From contig NZ_CANLMZ010000008.1 of NCBI RefSeq assembly GCF_947492645.1, positions 781,650 through 845,649 on the forward strand: a DNA stretch of 64,000 bases. Reading direction: 5' to 3'. The notes under the pieces were generated by a model. The model saw only the letters and a list, made by a program, of their open reading frames with translations, was not told where the DNA came from and made no database searches. The stretch comes from an uncultured Pontibacter sp. (GTDB lineage: Bacteria > Bacteroidota > Bacteroidia > Cytophagales > Hymenobacteraceae). Of this stretch, positions 8,526 through 17,980 are shown piece by piece. The position numbers were made by a program, and so were the translations under genes. Position 1 is the stretch's first letter. Each line of letters opens with the position of its first letter.

Positions 8526-8790
8526 AGTCTAATCTGTATTGGTATCTGTATAACTATCCTTTACAGTAAATATTATGCCAAAAGTATATTTGCTGAGGAT
8601 CGTAAACAAATGTTGCTTGATAAATCAAGCTCGAAACGCCATAGCAAAGTATAACAAGAGCTTAACTTTAATTGCACTATCTTTTAATTAAAACTTACGT
8701 TTATACTCATAAGCAACAATCAGCGCTTAAAATATATAATATTAGGTAGGGCAGCTGTACACCCTTAACCTGCACATTTTACCTAACCCT

Positions 8791-11232
8791 ATGAGCAAAC
8801 ACCACAAAGGCAGCTTTCACGAAACAGTTGTTTCTATCACTAACAACGACGATATTTTGCTAAGTGTAGATGAATTTCCGTTCAATTCTGCCTTAAGTTT
8901 ATCGCCGCTTATTGCCTATTGGGAAGATAAATTAAAAAACGACCCCAGTTGTAACACCGCCAGGATAAGTGAGTTGGCAGGATTACTGCGCCAGAAAACT
9001 GATCTTATCTCTCCTATTCATGATGTATCGATAATAGACAAGCATATTGATACGGTTGATATCCTGATGGAGGATATTTTTGCCGGTGCCCTTTGGGAAA
9101 ACGACCTGAAAGCTGTAGTAGCCCCTTTCCACTTTGAGAGCTTTTACGCTACCCCTAAATTGGAGGAGCTAAAGTTACTCGGCGGCGACAATTATTCCGA
9201 AAAGCTGAACGTTGACAAAAAGACGTTGCTTTTCAGGCTAACCTTATCGGCTTATACTATTATTTTAGATAAGTTTTACAACGCCAACTTTTACATAGAC
9301 GAGCCTTTCATTTTCACAATCAAAGACAAGTTCACAAACCTTGACCGGCACTACAAACTAAGTATAGACCTTAAGTTTATGGAGGTGAAGGCCAAAGGAG
9401 AAGTTAAGAAGCTGAAGGCGCAGGAAATTAACTTTTTGATTAACCGCTACAACGACCTGGATTTGTGGATGCAAAAGATACCGCCTGAAAATTTCGTTTT
9501 CTCCGGTTTTTCCATCTACAATTTTACGGATGTAACCATCGAAGAGACCATATCTGCCTTGCGTTACGACCTCCTGGACCGCGACTCAGTTTCGACTAGC
9601 GAAGGCTTTGAAGACTTACAGCAGAAGCTGCGGGTGCTTTTCGGTTTGCCTGGCATCAAGCTTGGCTTCTCGTCGTGCCCTGCCCTGCAGGAGTTCGACA
9701 CTACGTATGCCCGCAAAATATGGAACGGCCTTATACTATCGCAGGACTCTGACATAAAACTGGCCGACCTGCAAGGCTCTGTTTACGAACCGGTGATCAA
9801 GAAGGGGCACACGATTGTGGTGGAGGACCTGAACGTGTTCCCGAACCCTACCAAAATTGAAGAGCAGCTGCTGGAGTCTGGAATCCGAAACCTTATTATA
9901 GCTCCTCTGGAGTACGAAGGACGCATTATCGGCCTCATGGAACTTGCCTCGCCTATACCCGGCGAGCTTAATGCACTTTCTACTATCAGGCTGAAGGAAA
10001 TATTGCCGATTTTTGCCCTGTCTATGAACCGTGGCCTGGAAGAGCTCCGCAGCAGCATCCAAAACATTATAAAGGAAAAGTATACCGCCATACACCCTAT
10101 AGTAGAGTGGCGCTTTACACAGGCTGCCATAAACTTACTGGAAAAAATGGAGCGCAACGCCAGCTCAGAAATAGAGCCCATCGTTTTCCGTGACATCTAC
10201 CCGATTTACGGCTCATCGGACATACGCGGCTCTGCCATAGAGCGAAATAAAGCGATACAAGGTGATTTGCTTGAGCAACTGGTGTTGGCCAAAGAAATTG
10301 TTCTTGCGGCAAAAGACAACCTGCCTCTTACCATACTTGATGAGTTTATCTTTAAGATAGACAAAATGTCGCAGAACATAGTGCAGGAGCTTGCCTCTGA
10401 CGACGAGGGTGCCATACTTAGTTTCCTAAGAAATGAGATTGAGCCTTTGTTCGACTATTTTGCCAAGCAGAACGCTGGTGCGCTTAAAGCCATACAAGTA
10501 TACCGCTCTGCCATAAACAACCCTTACAAGGTAGTGTACAACAAGCGCCGCGCCTACGAAGAGAGTATGTTTATGATAAATGAGACAATCGCTACTTTCC
10601 TGGAAAGGGAAGAGGAAAAGGCACAGCAGATTTTCCCGCATTACTTTGAGAAAAACAAGACAGATGGCCTCGAATACAATATTTATATTGGTGCATCGCT
10701 GCTTAACAACGGTAACTTTCAACCTATCTACTTAAAAAACATGCGCCTGTGGCAGCTTATGCTTACCTGCGAAGTGGCGAGGCGCATCCATAAACTGCGG
10801 GCAAACCTAAAGTTGCCTTTAGAGATTACGCAGCTCATACTGGTGCACAACGACCCGATTTCGATCAGGTTCAGGCTTGATGAGAAGAAGTTTGACGTGG
10901 ATGGCGCCAATAACATCCGCTACGAGATCATCAAAAAGCGCATAGACAAAGCAACTATACGCGGCACAGAAGAACGCTTAACCCAGCCAAACAAGATAGC
11001 CATTGTTTACTCGCAGCAAAAAGAGATAGAAGAGTATGAAAGGTATATTGAGTTTCTGCAATCGGAGGGATACATAAGCAAGCACATTGAACGCCTGGAA
11101 CTGGAAGAGATGCAGGGAGTGCAAGGTATGAAAGCTTTACGGGTAGAAGTAAATTACAAGGAGCACCTGCGCCATAATATAGATGCTGGAGATGAATTGC
11201 TTAATATCGCACAAAATGCTAGTTTGAATTAG
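8791..11232 (+). CDS. Large GAF-domain-like cytoplasmic protein
   Basis: 813-aa soluble protein. About residues 340-430 read like a GAF domain: EEQLLESGIRNLIIAPLEYEGRIIGLMELASP followed by a long helix. The rest is helical, with no kinase, cyclase or DNA-binding motif and no membrane segment. The C-terminal ~200 residues are charged and partly coiled-coil. GAF domains bind small ligands or link signalling proteins. Here no output domain can be named, so it may act through protein contacts. Long homologues of unknown role exist in Cytophagales. It is a lone gene. Confidence 0.7.
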   Translation: MSKHHKGSFHETVVSITNNDDILLSVDEFPFNSALSLSPLIAYWEDKLKNDPSCNTARISELAGLLRQKTDLISPIHDVSIIDKHIDTVDILMEDIFAGALWENDLKAVVAPFHFESFYATPKLEELKLLGGDNYSEKLNVDKKTLLFRLTLSAYTIILDKFYNANFYIDEPFIFTIKDKFTNLDRHYKLSIDLKFMEVKAKGEVKKLKAQEINFLINRYNDLDLWMQKIPPENFVFSGFSIYNFTDVTIEETISALRYDLLDRDSVSTSEGFEDLQQKLRVLFGLPGIKLGFSSCPALQEFDTTYARKIWNGLILSQDSDIKLADLQGSVYEPVIKKGHTIVVEDLNVFPNPTKIEEQLLESGIRNLIIAPLEYEGRIIGLMELASPIPGELNALSTIRLKEILPIFALSMNRGLEELRSSIQNIIKEKYTAIHPIVEWRFTQAAINLLEKMERNASSEIEPIVFRDIYPIYGSSDIRGSAIERNKAIQGDLLEQLVLAKEIVLAAKDNLPLTILDEFIFKIDKMSQNIVQELASDDEGAILSFLRNEIEPLFDYFAKQNAGALKAIQVYRSAINNPYKVVYNKRRAYEESMFMINETIATFLEREEEKAQQIFPHYFEKNKTDGLEYNIYIGASLLNNGNFQPIYLKNMRLWQLMLTCEVARRIHKLRANLKLPLEITQLILVHNDPISIRFRLDEKKFDVDGANNIRYEIIKKRIDKATIRGTEERLTQPNKIAIVYSQQKEIEEYERYIEFLQSEGYISKHIERLELEEMQGVQGMKALRVEVNYKEHLRHNIDAGDELLNIAQNASLN

Positions 11233-11511
11233 CTTAATCACAGGCTAAATAAATATGTATAATCCTATATTACTGCTTTTTTTAAAGTTTTTTTAAATTA
11301 ATTACGGCTCTTCATATCCACACAAACCTAACTAACTATCAACAACTTACATACAATTTTAAACTCTAACAAGAGGCCCTGAAAGTCCCCTCCAGAATAT
11401 TTTATCTACTAAAGTGCAATTATTTTTGAGCTTCCTCCGTTTTCAATGCAACCTACCGGCAGCAGGTGCCGTAGTAGGACGTTTTTTTTCAACTTTTCAA
11501 CTTTTAGCCAA

Positions 11512-12312
11512 ATGAAATTGAAAAACAGATTTTTACCTGCCATGCTTCTTTTTGGTGTGGTAGCGCTAAGCTCTTGTGAAAAGAGTGATCAGGACAGAGT
11601 AACGCCGGAAATTGAGCAAGGTACTATTTCACAGATTTTAGCCGACTCATCAAAAGTTACTTCTTTTAATTATGCAGGCCAGACGGTAACGCAGATTAAC
11701 CATTACGAAAAAGAGAGCGGTAACCTGGAGAGCTTCGAGAAGTTTGAGCGTGACTCTAAAGGCAAATTAACCAAAGCCTCTACACACAACGGTAGCAACC
11801 ACGCTTTGCTGTCGGAGCAGGTTTACACTTACTCTGTTAAGGGTACCCTCGAGAAAACAACTTCAACTTACTTTAACAACGGTAAAGAAGAGTACAGCAC
11901 TTACGCATCCTACGATTACACCCCGGAGCAAAACCTGGAGAAAAAGACAGTATACGAAGGCACAGGCGATAAAGCCAAAGCAAAATCTTATACTGTTTAT
12001 GAGGTACTGCCAAATGGCAACTATACTCAGGAGGAATTATATGTGATTGATGACAAAGGCCAAGCCAAGCTTTTCTCTACAACCACTTTTTCTTACGACT
12101 CTAACCAAAACCCTTTCTACGAGTTTGCTGAGCCAGGTATTGCCAGCAGCCCAAACAACCTGATTGCCGCAAGCACAGTTGTACATGGCACTAAGAAGAA
12201 TTACAAGTATGCTTACTCGTATACTTATGACGAAGCTGGTAAGCCAGTTACCCAAACAGTTGTAAAGCCAAACGGTAACCGCGAAACTTACAGCTACGTG
12301 TACGGTAAGTAA
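11512..12312 (+). CDS. Lipoprotein with YD-like repeats
   Basis: 266-aa exported lipoprotein. The start ATG 11512 (MKLKNRF) is chosen because it gives a proper signal peptide with lipobox ALSSC (Cys22). The upstream in-frame start adds an unlikely Arg/Phe-rich leader. The mature protein contains repeated Tyr-rich strands of the kind YTYSV, YDYTPE, FSYDSNQNP and YTYDEAGKP. These resemble YD/RHS-type beta repeats found in many Bacteroidota surface proteins. It may bind carbohydrate or form a small beta scaffold; no enzyme motif is seen. A terminator follows. Confidence 0.72.
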   Translation: MKLKNRFLPAMLLFGVVALSSCEKSDQDRVTPEIEQGTISQILADSSKVTSFNYAGQTVTQINHYEKESGNLESFEKFERDSKGKLTKASTHNGSNHALLSEQVYTYSVKGTLEKTTSTYFNNGKEEYSTYASYDYTPEQNLEKKTVYEGTGDKAKAKSYTVYEVLPNGNYTQEELYVIDDKGQAKLFSTTTFSYDSNQNPFYEFAEPGIASSPNNLIAASTVVHGTKKNYKYAYSYTYDEAGKPVTQTVVKPNGNRETYSYVYGK

Positions 12313-12336
12313 GCTGCCAAAGCCTATATTAGTTTA

Positions 12337-12371
12337 AGCAGCCCCCGGAGAAATCCGGGGGCTGCTTTTTT
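12337..12371 (+). terminator. Rho-independent terminator
   Basis: AGCAGCCCCCGGA (12337-12349) pairs with TCCGGGGGCTGCT (12354-12366) around a 4-base loop, followed by T6. Confidence 0.93.
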
Positions 12372-12420
12372 GTGTCCGGCTGCCATTAAAACTAGCATGA
12401 AAACCATACTTAAAATTCAT

Positions 12421-12428
12421 TATATTTG
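12421..12428 (+). promoter_or_regulatory. Possible -7 box of the CDGSH operon
   Basis: TATATTTG matches the Bacteroidota TAnnTTTG element and lies 25 bases before the ATG at 12453. No good -33 partner is seen. It argues against the upstream TTG start at 12426. Confidence 0.4.
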
Positions 12429-12452
12429 TCTATACTTAAATTTGAATTACAA

Positions 12453-12674
12453 ATGGCAAAAACAAGACTTACAGTAAACAACAATGGCTCTTTGCGTGTA
12501 GAGGGAGAGTTTGAGATAGTAGATAAGAATGGAAACGTGTACGGACTGGGCGGAAGAGAACTTGTATCTATCTGCCGTTGCGGCCTGTCTAAAAACAAGC
12601 CTTTTTGCGATGGCTCTCATAAAGGGCACTTTGAGCACGAAGCTGAAGCATTTGATTTGCCTCCAAAGAAATAA
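12453..12674 (+). CDS. CDGSH iron-sulfur domain protein
   Basis: 73-aa protein carrying one CDGSH-type [2Fe-2S] site: C-R-C-G-x-S-x-x-x-P-F-C-D-G-S-H, with three Cys and one His ligand. Such small proteins take part in electron or cluster transfer in the cytoplasm. ATG 12453 (MAKTRLTV) is preferred over the TTG at 12426 because that codon sits inside a likely -7 promoter element. The DUF2007 gene follows after 11 bases, so they are co-transcribed. Confidence 0.9.
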   Translation: MAKTRLTVNNNGSLRVEGEFEIVDKNGNVYGLGGRELVSICRCGLSKNKPFCDGSHKGHFEHEAEAFDLPPKK

Positions 12675-12685
12675 CAACTAAAAGT

Positions 12686-13129
12686 ATGGCTGAGCGCCTG
12701 ATTACTATTGCCACTTTTAATGATGTAACGGAGGCCCACATATTAAAAGGCCGCCTGGAGGCAGAAGGTATACTTTGCTTTTTAGGCGACGAGAATATTG
12801 TGGGCGTGCAGCCTTTTTACGCTACGGCTGTTGGAGGCGTAAAGCTTAAAGTACCCGAAACCGAGGTGATGGAGGCGAAAGCCATACTTGCGCGCATTCA
12901 GGAAGGCAGCACGCTTTTCGATTACGACAGCATTGAACTGGCACCGCCCATGCAGGAGCAAACAGTAGAGATTACTTGCCCTAAATGCGGTTCTGACAAT
13001 GTGGAGCAGCAAGTATTTAACAAAACTGTGTTCTCTATCAGTTACCTGTTCCTGGGTTTCCCGGTGCCTTTTTTAAACCGTAAAAAATTTGTTTGCCACG
13101 AATGCGGCAACACCTGGAAAACCAACTAA
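12686..13129 (+). CDS. DUF2007 protein with C-terminal zinc ribbon
   Basis: 147-aa cytoplasmic protein. Residues 1-70 are a DUF2007 domain (ITIATFNDVTEAHILKGRLEAEGI...VGGVKLKVPE), a ferredoxin-like fold related to the PII family. After an acidic linker comes a zinc-ribbon-like pair of knuckles, CPKCGS and CHECGN. It is probably a small regulatory or metal-linked protein; the role is unknown. It is co-transcribed with the CDGSH gene. Its stop codon is embedded in the 50-base palindromic terminator shared with the convergent SusD gene. Confidence 0.85.
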   Translation: MAERLITIATFNDVTEAHILKGRLEAEGILCFLGDENIVGVQPFYATAVGGVKLKVPETEVMEAKAILARIQEGSTLFDYDSIELAPPMQEQTVEITCPKCGSDNVEQQVFNKTVFSISYLFLGFPVPFLNRKKFVCHECGNTWKTN

Positions 13130-13167
13130 AAAGGCAGGCTTTAAAGCCTGCCTTTTTAGTTGGTTTT
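13118..13167. terminator. 50-base perfect palindrome, bidirectional terminator
   Basis: 25-bp arms (13118-13142 and 13143-13167) are exact inverse copies meeting at GCTTTAAAGC, with a GGCAGGC core and A/T tracts. It includes the last codons and stop of the DUF2007 gene and lies 9 bases before the end of the convergent SusD gene. Confidence 0.92.
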
Positions 13168-13175
13168 AAAAGTGC

Positions 13176-14513
13176 TTAAACTCCTATTTCGTTAAAAGGA
13201 AGCGGGAAACTCGTCCATACATCATCATTTGCCCTGTCTATTGGCAGTTCATCCAGGCGGTCGTAACGGCGCATATCTACCCAACGGTGCCCCTCAAAGT
13301 ATAAAGAGTAACGTCTCTGGTACAGCATTTCATCCAGCATGGCTTCCTGATTTAGCGGACCTGTATAAGGCTGCAGCCCATGCCCTGTTCGGATGATGTC
13401 CAGCGCGTCTTTCGCATCACCAAAGGCTCCTGTCTGTATTTTAGCCTCGGCATAAATCAGTATAAGTTCTTCGTTCCGGATAAGCGGTACTGGGTCCACA
13501 TTTGATTCATACAAGGCCACATCATACTGGCTTGTCAGGCTGCTTTGTGTAGCAGGGGCATCACGCAGGGCTACCTTGGAAAGTCGGTCATCGCCTGGTG
13601 TTGCGTCTGCTACAAAGCTTGGATGCGCCAAACGCACATCGCCGGTTGCGTTACGGGCAAAGTATAGCGGATTTAACTGGTCTCCGGGTGCCGTGCTGAA
13701 CACATAGTATACTCCTTTATCAAAATTAGTGGTTAGCTCCAGAAATGAACCCTCCAGTAAAGTTAAGGCCTCTGCATAATTGCCTCTGTATACTGCTACC
13801 CTGGCGGCAAGTGCCCGGTTAAACTCCAGAAACGTTTCGGGTGTATCAAATCCTGTAAAACCTTCTGATAAAGAAAAAGCAAACGCAACTTCCGGGCTTT
13901 GCAAATGTGCCTGGGCTTCATTGAGTAAACCGGCAATGGCTGCCAGTTGTGCCGGCACATCTTCCACCAGCGGGCCTAAGTTGTTTATGTCATCCACTTC
14001 AATCCGGATGCCGCTAGTATTCATCAAAGTAGAATTCATGAGCAACTGATGCGCTTTGATTGTTTTTGCAAAACCAAGGTAGCCTTGCTTCTGGGCATCT
14101 GTAATCAAAGTTGTGTTTTCTACCGCACCTATAATTGTATTGGTGTTTTTTACTACTCTATACCTGGCAGACCACGGGTTAGTAGTATAAAATGTGTTAT
14201 TGTCCAAGACAGCACTTCCGGCACCGAGTAAATCTGATGTAAAGCGTGGCTCAGATCCTGAAAAGCGGTAATGCTCACGGCCTACCACCCCTACGTTGTC
14301 ATAATAGGTTCCCAAAACGCTACGCATGCCTGATTCTGTGCCCACCACTAAGTTGTTCAGGTCGTCTACTGTTGCATTTAACAGCACCGATTCAATTGTT
14401 GGGTTGTTCGGATCCGGAATGTCATCCACCTCACATGCTGGCAGCGCAAAGGCTAGCAAGGCAAATGCTAAAGTGCCTTTTATATAATTGTGTATACTTA
14501 TATACTTTTTCAT
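13176..14513 (-). CDS. SusD/RagB-like nutrient-binding lipoprotein (pair 1)
   Basis: 445-aa outer-membrane lipoprotein that forms the lid on its SusC partner and captures the substrate. The signal peptide ends in the lipobox LPAC (Cys27). SusD-type TPR helices follow, and the diagnostic C-terminal block YQRRYSLYFEGHRWVDMRRYDRLDELP and FPLPFNEIG closes the protein. It begins 18 bases after the SusC stop, so it is in the same operon. No glycosidase, sigma factor or anti-sigma factor accompanies the pair, so the substrate is open. Confidence 0.93.
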   Translation of the reverse strand: MKKYISIHNYIKGTLAFALLAFALPACEVDDIPDPNNPTIESVLLNATVDDLNNLVVGTESGMRSVLGTYYDNVGVVGREHYRFSGSEPRFTSDLLGAGSAVLDNNTFYTTNPWSARYRVVKNTNTIIGAVENTTLITDAQKQGYLGFAKTIKAHQLLMNSTLMNTSGIRIEVDDINNLGPLVEDVPAQLAAIAGLLNEAQAHLQSPEVAFAFSLSEGFTGFDTPETFLEFNRALAARVAVYRGNYAEALTLLEGSFLELTTNFDKGVYYVFSTAPGDQLNPLYFARNATGDVRLAHPSFVADATPGDDRLSKVALRDAPATQSSLTSQYDVALYESNVDPVPLIRNEELILIYAEAKIQTGAFGDAKDALDIIRTGHGLQPYTGPLNQEAMLDEMLYQRRYSLYFEGHRWVDMRRYDRLDELPIDRANDDVWTSFPLPFNEIGV

Positions 14514-14531
14514 GTTTTCTTTCCTTTAGAG

Positions 14532-17498
14532 TTAAAAGCCGATTGCAAAATGGAAGAACATCCTTCTGGAAGGGGGAAAAGGCGTTACATCCACGCCTGT
14601 TGACAGGCCGTTGCTGCCAAAGTTGGAAACCTCCGGATCGTAGCCTTCATAATCGGTGATGGTAAACAGGTTGTTGGCCGATACTCCAACCCTAAGGTTG
14701 CGTACCACCGTTCCGAACACGCGTTGCAGCGTTGTTACAGGCAAGTTATAGTATAACCCAACCTCGCGCAGACGCAGGTAAGATGCCTCCTGCACAAAGG
14801 GCGCTGCACTAACCCCTAAAGCGGCTACCCGCTCCTCAGCATTCGGTATACCATCTCCATCATCGTCATCGTCATAATCCGGAGACGTGCCGCCCAGGTC
14901 TGTGAGCAACTGCGTCAGGTTTATATTTTCGCCGCCCTTTTTCCAATGCAACAGAAACGAGAAAGTGAGGTTTTGCTTGAACGTGAAGAAGTTATGAAAA
15001 TTCATCTGGAAATCCGGGGCTGCATCGCCTAGTTTCACCACACCAGCATCTCCGCTTATACCTTTTATTTGTGTTACAGATTCTCCTTCTTCTATAAAGA
15101 AAGTGCCAAGCGTATTGCCAAATCCACCTAGCGGAAAGGCCGGCACGTCCAGCTCTTTCATTTCGGAGCGGTTAAGCCAGTAGTTTGTCCTGGTGTCCCA
15201 TTTAAAATTAGGGGATTCCAGGGGTGTTGCACTTACGGCCAACTCTAGTCCCCTGTTCTGCAGCTCGCCGCCATTTACAAAGCGTGTGGTAAAGCCCGAG
15301 GATGCAGGAACTGACTGAACCAGTATCAGGTCTGACACAGTTTTGTCGTATACGGTACCTTCAAATACAACTTTGCCGTTAAGTATACTCAGATCCAGCC
15401 CGGCTTCCAGCTCTTTCTGGCGTTCTTGCTTAATATCCTCGTTACCACGCTGTATAGCATTTATAAGGCCAGGCGCCCCGCCAATGTTAAACGGAACAAG
15501 CGAAGTATACTTAGCCCCGAATACCGGGAAACCACCAGCCTGCCCATAGGCAACTCTGAGTTTCACCATGTTAAAGGTTTCGTTTGTCCAGAAGTCGAAG
15601 TTCGCCAGGTTTACCGCCAGCGAGAATTTTGGGAATGCCTGGAATTCGTTTGCATCGGCGTTGTTAGAAGACTTGTCCAGGCGTAGCCCTGCTGTGGCCA
15701 GTATCTGGTCTTTGTAGTTAAGCTCCTCCTGAAAAAACAGTCCTTTGTTACGCTCTTTGATGATAGTTTGGTCCACGTCCACGGCACCAGCCTGGTCCAG
15801 GTTTGTTTGGCTGCCAATAAGCTGCGTAGCCACATTCAGGGTTTGGTCCTGGTTAAAATTTTCGCGGGTTGCACCCAGCGTTGTAGTAAAAGTTACGGTT
15901 TTATCTGCTAAGTATAAACTGTTTACCAGGAAAGCCGCAAAGTTGGTGTTCAGGTTAAAGTTATTGCCCTGTATAGACGCGCCCCCTGTACCGTTACCAT
16001 TGGCCTGGAATTGCAACAGCCTTGGGAATAGCGCATTTGTTTTAAGGTTATAAAAGTCGAGGCCAGAACGGAGAGTTAACCTGGTTGATGACAAAGATGT
16101 TTCGTACAGATGCCCGTTGATGGTAATGCCGCCTATAAACCTGTTTGTACTTTCATTGTTCCGGATCAGATCGCGGGTCTGCAGAAAGTTAGATGATGCG
16201 AAAGGGTTGTTCGGGTAAAGGCCATTCTCATCCGGGAAAAGGTTTACAAAACTAGGCGTAGAAGACAAGGCCACACCAAACGACACACCCGCATTATCGT
16301 TGTTTGTTAACCCTCTGTCTGTTGAGGAGTTTATGTAATTGGAACTTAGGCTAAAGTCAAACATTTTAGATATAGTGTGGTCGAGGTTGAAACGCAAAGA
16401 CTTTTTTTCGTAGCCCGTGCGCTTTATAATTCCCTCCTCATCCTGCACCAGGCCACCTACATAAAAGCGTGTTCTGTCGTTTCCGCCACTTACATTCAGG
16501 CGGGTATTGTAAAGCATGCCGGTGTTGCCGAAAAGCTCTTCTTCGTAGTCAAACAACTGGCCCTGGTTTTGTGCGTTTAAAAACAAAGGCACAGCCGCAT
16601 CTCCAAAAGATGCTCTCACGCGATCTTCGGTAAGTGTGCGCTGCCCCAGCAAATTAGACACCTTTGTAAATCCGATGTCCTGCGAAAGGTTTATTTCTGT
16701 TTTGCCCATCGCACCGCGCTTAGTTGTGATCACTACTACACCAGCTGCCGCCAACGAGCCATAAATAGCCGCAGCCGAGGCACCTTTCAAGAACTCAATA
16801 TTTTCAATATCGTCGGGGTTTAGATCCGCAATACGGTTAGACGGGTTATCCTGTGTAGAAGAGTTGCCGCCCCCGCCAGCAGCCGTTACAGCATTTAAAC
16901 CTCCCGATATAGAAGAGTTATCCATTATAACACCATCAATTACATACAGCGGCTCGGCCTCTCCGAAAATGGAAGTCACTCCCCTTAGTTTAACAGATAT
17001 ACCACCACCCGGAGCACCAGAACTTGATACCACATTTGCTCCTACAACTTTGCCGCTTATAGCCGCATCAAGTGTTTGCGGGTTGGTGGTGCCTACAAGT
17101 TCTTTTGTGTTGAGTGCCGCCACAGCGTTGGCTGCATTTGAGCGCTTTACTGTTGTTGCTAAGCCTGTTACCACAACCTCCTGCAGGTTAGTGGTGCGCT
17201 CCTGTAGCTTTACATCGATGTTGGTTGTGGCCGAGGTTACATCTACAACCTGCGTTACGTAGCCTAAATAAGAGAACTGTAACCGCCCGGTACTGCCAGG
17301 CAATTGAATAGAATATCGGCCTGCGGCATCAGTTGTAGCGCCTGTTGTGGTGCCCAGAACCACCACGCTAACTCCTGGAAGCGTACTGCCAGACCCTGCA
17401 TCTGTTACAGTACCAGTTACTGAGGTTTGCCCATATAAGGCAAAGGGCACCATCAGGAAAAACAGGATGAGCACCCTTAGGGGGTAGACTTTCTTCAT
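14532..17498 (-). CDS. SusC/RagA TonB-dependent receptor (pair 1)
   Basis: 988-aa outer-membrane TonB-dependent transporter of the SusC/RagA type. Signal peptide 1-23 (LYGQ). A carboxypeptidase-regulatory-like domain follows (about 25-100, GTVTDAGSGSTLPGVSV). The plug domain contains PLYVIDGV and the SusC-signature run NPDDIENIEFLKGASAAAIYG, ending VVVITTKRG. The rest is a 22-strand barrel closed by an aromatic C-terminus (FHFAIGF). It is followed after 18 bases by its SusD. It imports a large ligand (glycan or oligopeptide) using TonB energy; which one is not readable here. Confidence 0.95.
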   Translation of the reverse strand: MKKVYPLRVLILFFLMVPFALYGQTSVTGTVTDAGSGSTLPGVSVVVLGTTTGATTDAAGRYSIQLPGSTGRLQFSYLGYVTQVVDVTSATTNIDVKLQERTTNLQEVVVTGLATTVKRSNAANAVAALNTKELVGTTNPQTLDAAISGKVVGANVVSSSGAPGGGISVKLRGVTSIFGEAEPLYVIDGVIMDNSSISGGLNAVTAAGGGGNSSTQDNPSNRIADLNPDDIENIEFLKGASAAAIYGSLAAAGVVVITTKRGAMGKTEINLSQDIGFTKVSNLLGQRTLTEDRVRASFGDAAVPLFLNAQNQGQLFDYEEELFGNTGMLYNTRLNVSGGNDRTRFYVGGLVQDEEGIIKRTGYEKKSLRFNLDHTISKMFDFSLSSNYINSSTDRGLTNNDNAGVSFGVALSSTPSFVNLFPDENGLYPNNPFASSNFLQTRDLIRNNESTNRFIGGITINGHLYETSLSSTRLTLRSGLDFYNLKTNALFPRLLQFQANGNGTGGASIQGNNFNLNTNFAAFLVNSLYLADKTVTFTTTLGATRENFNQDQTLNVATQLIGSQTNLDQAGAVDVDQTIIKERNKGLFFQEELNYKDQILATAGLRLDKSSNNADANEFQAFPKFSLAVNLANFDFWTNETFNMVKLRVAYGQAGGFPVFGAKYTSLVPFNIGGAPGLINAIQRGNEDIKQERQKELEAGLDLSILNGKVVFEGTVYDKTVSDLILVQSVPASSGFTTRFVNGGELQNRGLELAVSATPLESPNFKWDTRTNYWLNRSEMKELDVPAFPLGGFGNTLGTFFIEEGESVTQIKGISGDAGVVKLGDAAPDFQMNFHNFFTFKQNLTFSFLLHWKKGGENINLTQLLTDLGGTSPDYDDDDDGDGIPNAEERVAALGVSAAPFVQEASYLRLREVGLYYNLPVTTLQRVFGTVVRNLRVGVSANNLFTITDYEGYDPEVSNFGSNGLSTGVDVTPFPPSRRMFFHFAIGF

Positions 17499-17980
17499 AG
17501 CTATATAGATAAAGTAATAAATACAGAACAGGAGCAGCCAACATCTAAAAGTTAAACCACAGTCTATATACGGGCTATTTAATTATAAGTATATGAAGTT
17601 TATTTATAGTTATAACAAGTATAATAATTCCTAAATTAATGTTTATACATAGATATATACAATATTCAACCAAACTTACCTAGCTTGAGTAGCTCTTATA
17701 TGTTTACCTGATATAAAACCGAGTTCGCCTGACATGCTTAAAACCTACAAAGGCTAGTACAAGTAACTTACAAGATCTTAGCTGGCTGTTCTCTGATGAG
17801 CCAAGTATAAAGTATAGGAGAAGCGCAACTGAAGCACAAAAAAAACAGCTTCTCTCTCGGGAAGCTGTTCTCAGTAATTAGTTTACTTTTATCGGCAGGT
17901 GCACCACCTGGATCTAAAGGCACATGCTCTTGCTGCCAAGCAGCATACTTAAATTGGGCCCTCCAGTAAATATAAATTGA
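17499..17980. other. SusC promoter spacer and ACBP terminator region
   Basis: 482 bases with no convincing gene. The SusC-proximal half is AT-rich. On the minus strand TAAGTTTG (17678-17671) is a possible -7 element without a clear -33 partner. The other half holds the ACBP terminator at 17838-17869. Confidence 0.4.
17838..17869 (-). terminator. Terminator of the acyl-CoA-binding protein gene
   Basis: AACAGCTTC (17844-17852) pairs with GAAGCTGTT (17861-17869). On the minus strand the hairpin is followed by eight T. Confidence 0.85.

Noticed and set aside
9736..10196. Minus-strand frames opposite the GAF-like gene
   Set aside because: They lie wholly inside a well-supported plus-strand gene and have Ser/Arg-rich composition typical of antisense shadows.
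17845..17980. Protein-like stretch (YAAWQQEHVPLDPGGAPADKSKL) in frame after the acyl-CoA-binding protein stop
   Set aside because: It follows a genuine stop, has no start codon and would run through the terminator hairpin; the 85-aa ACBP is already full length.
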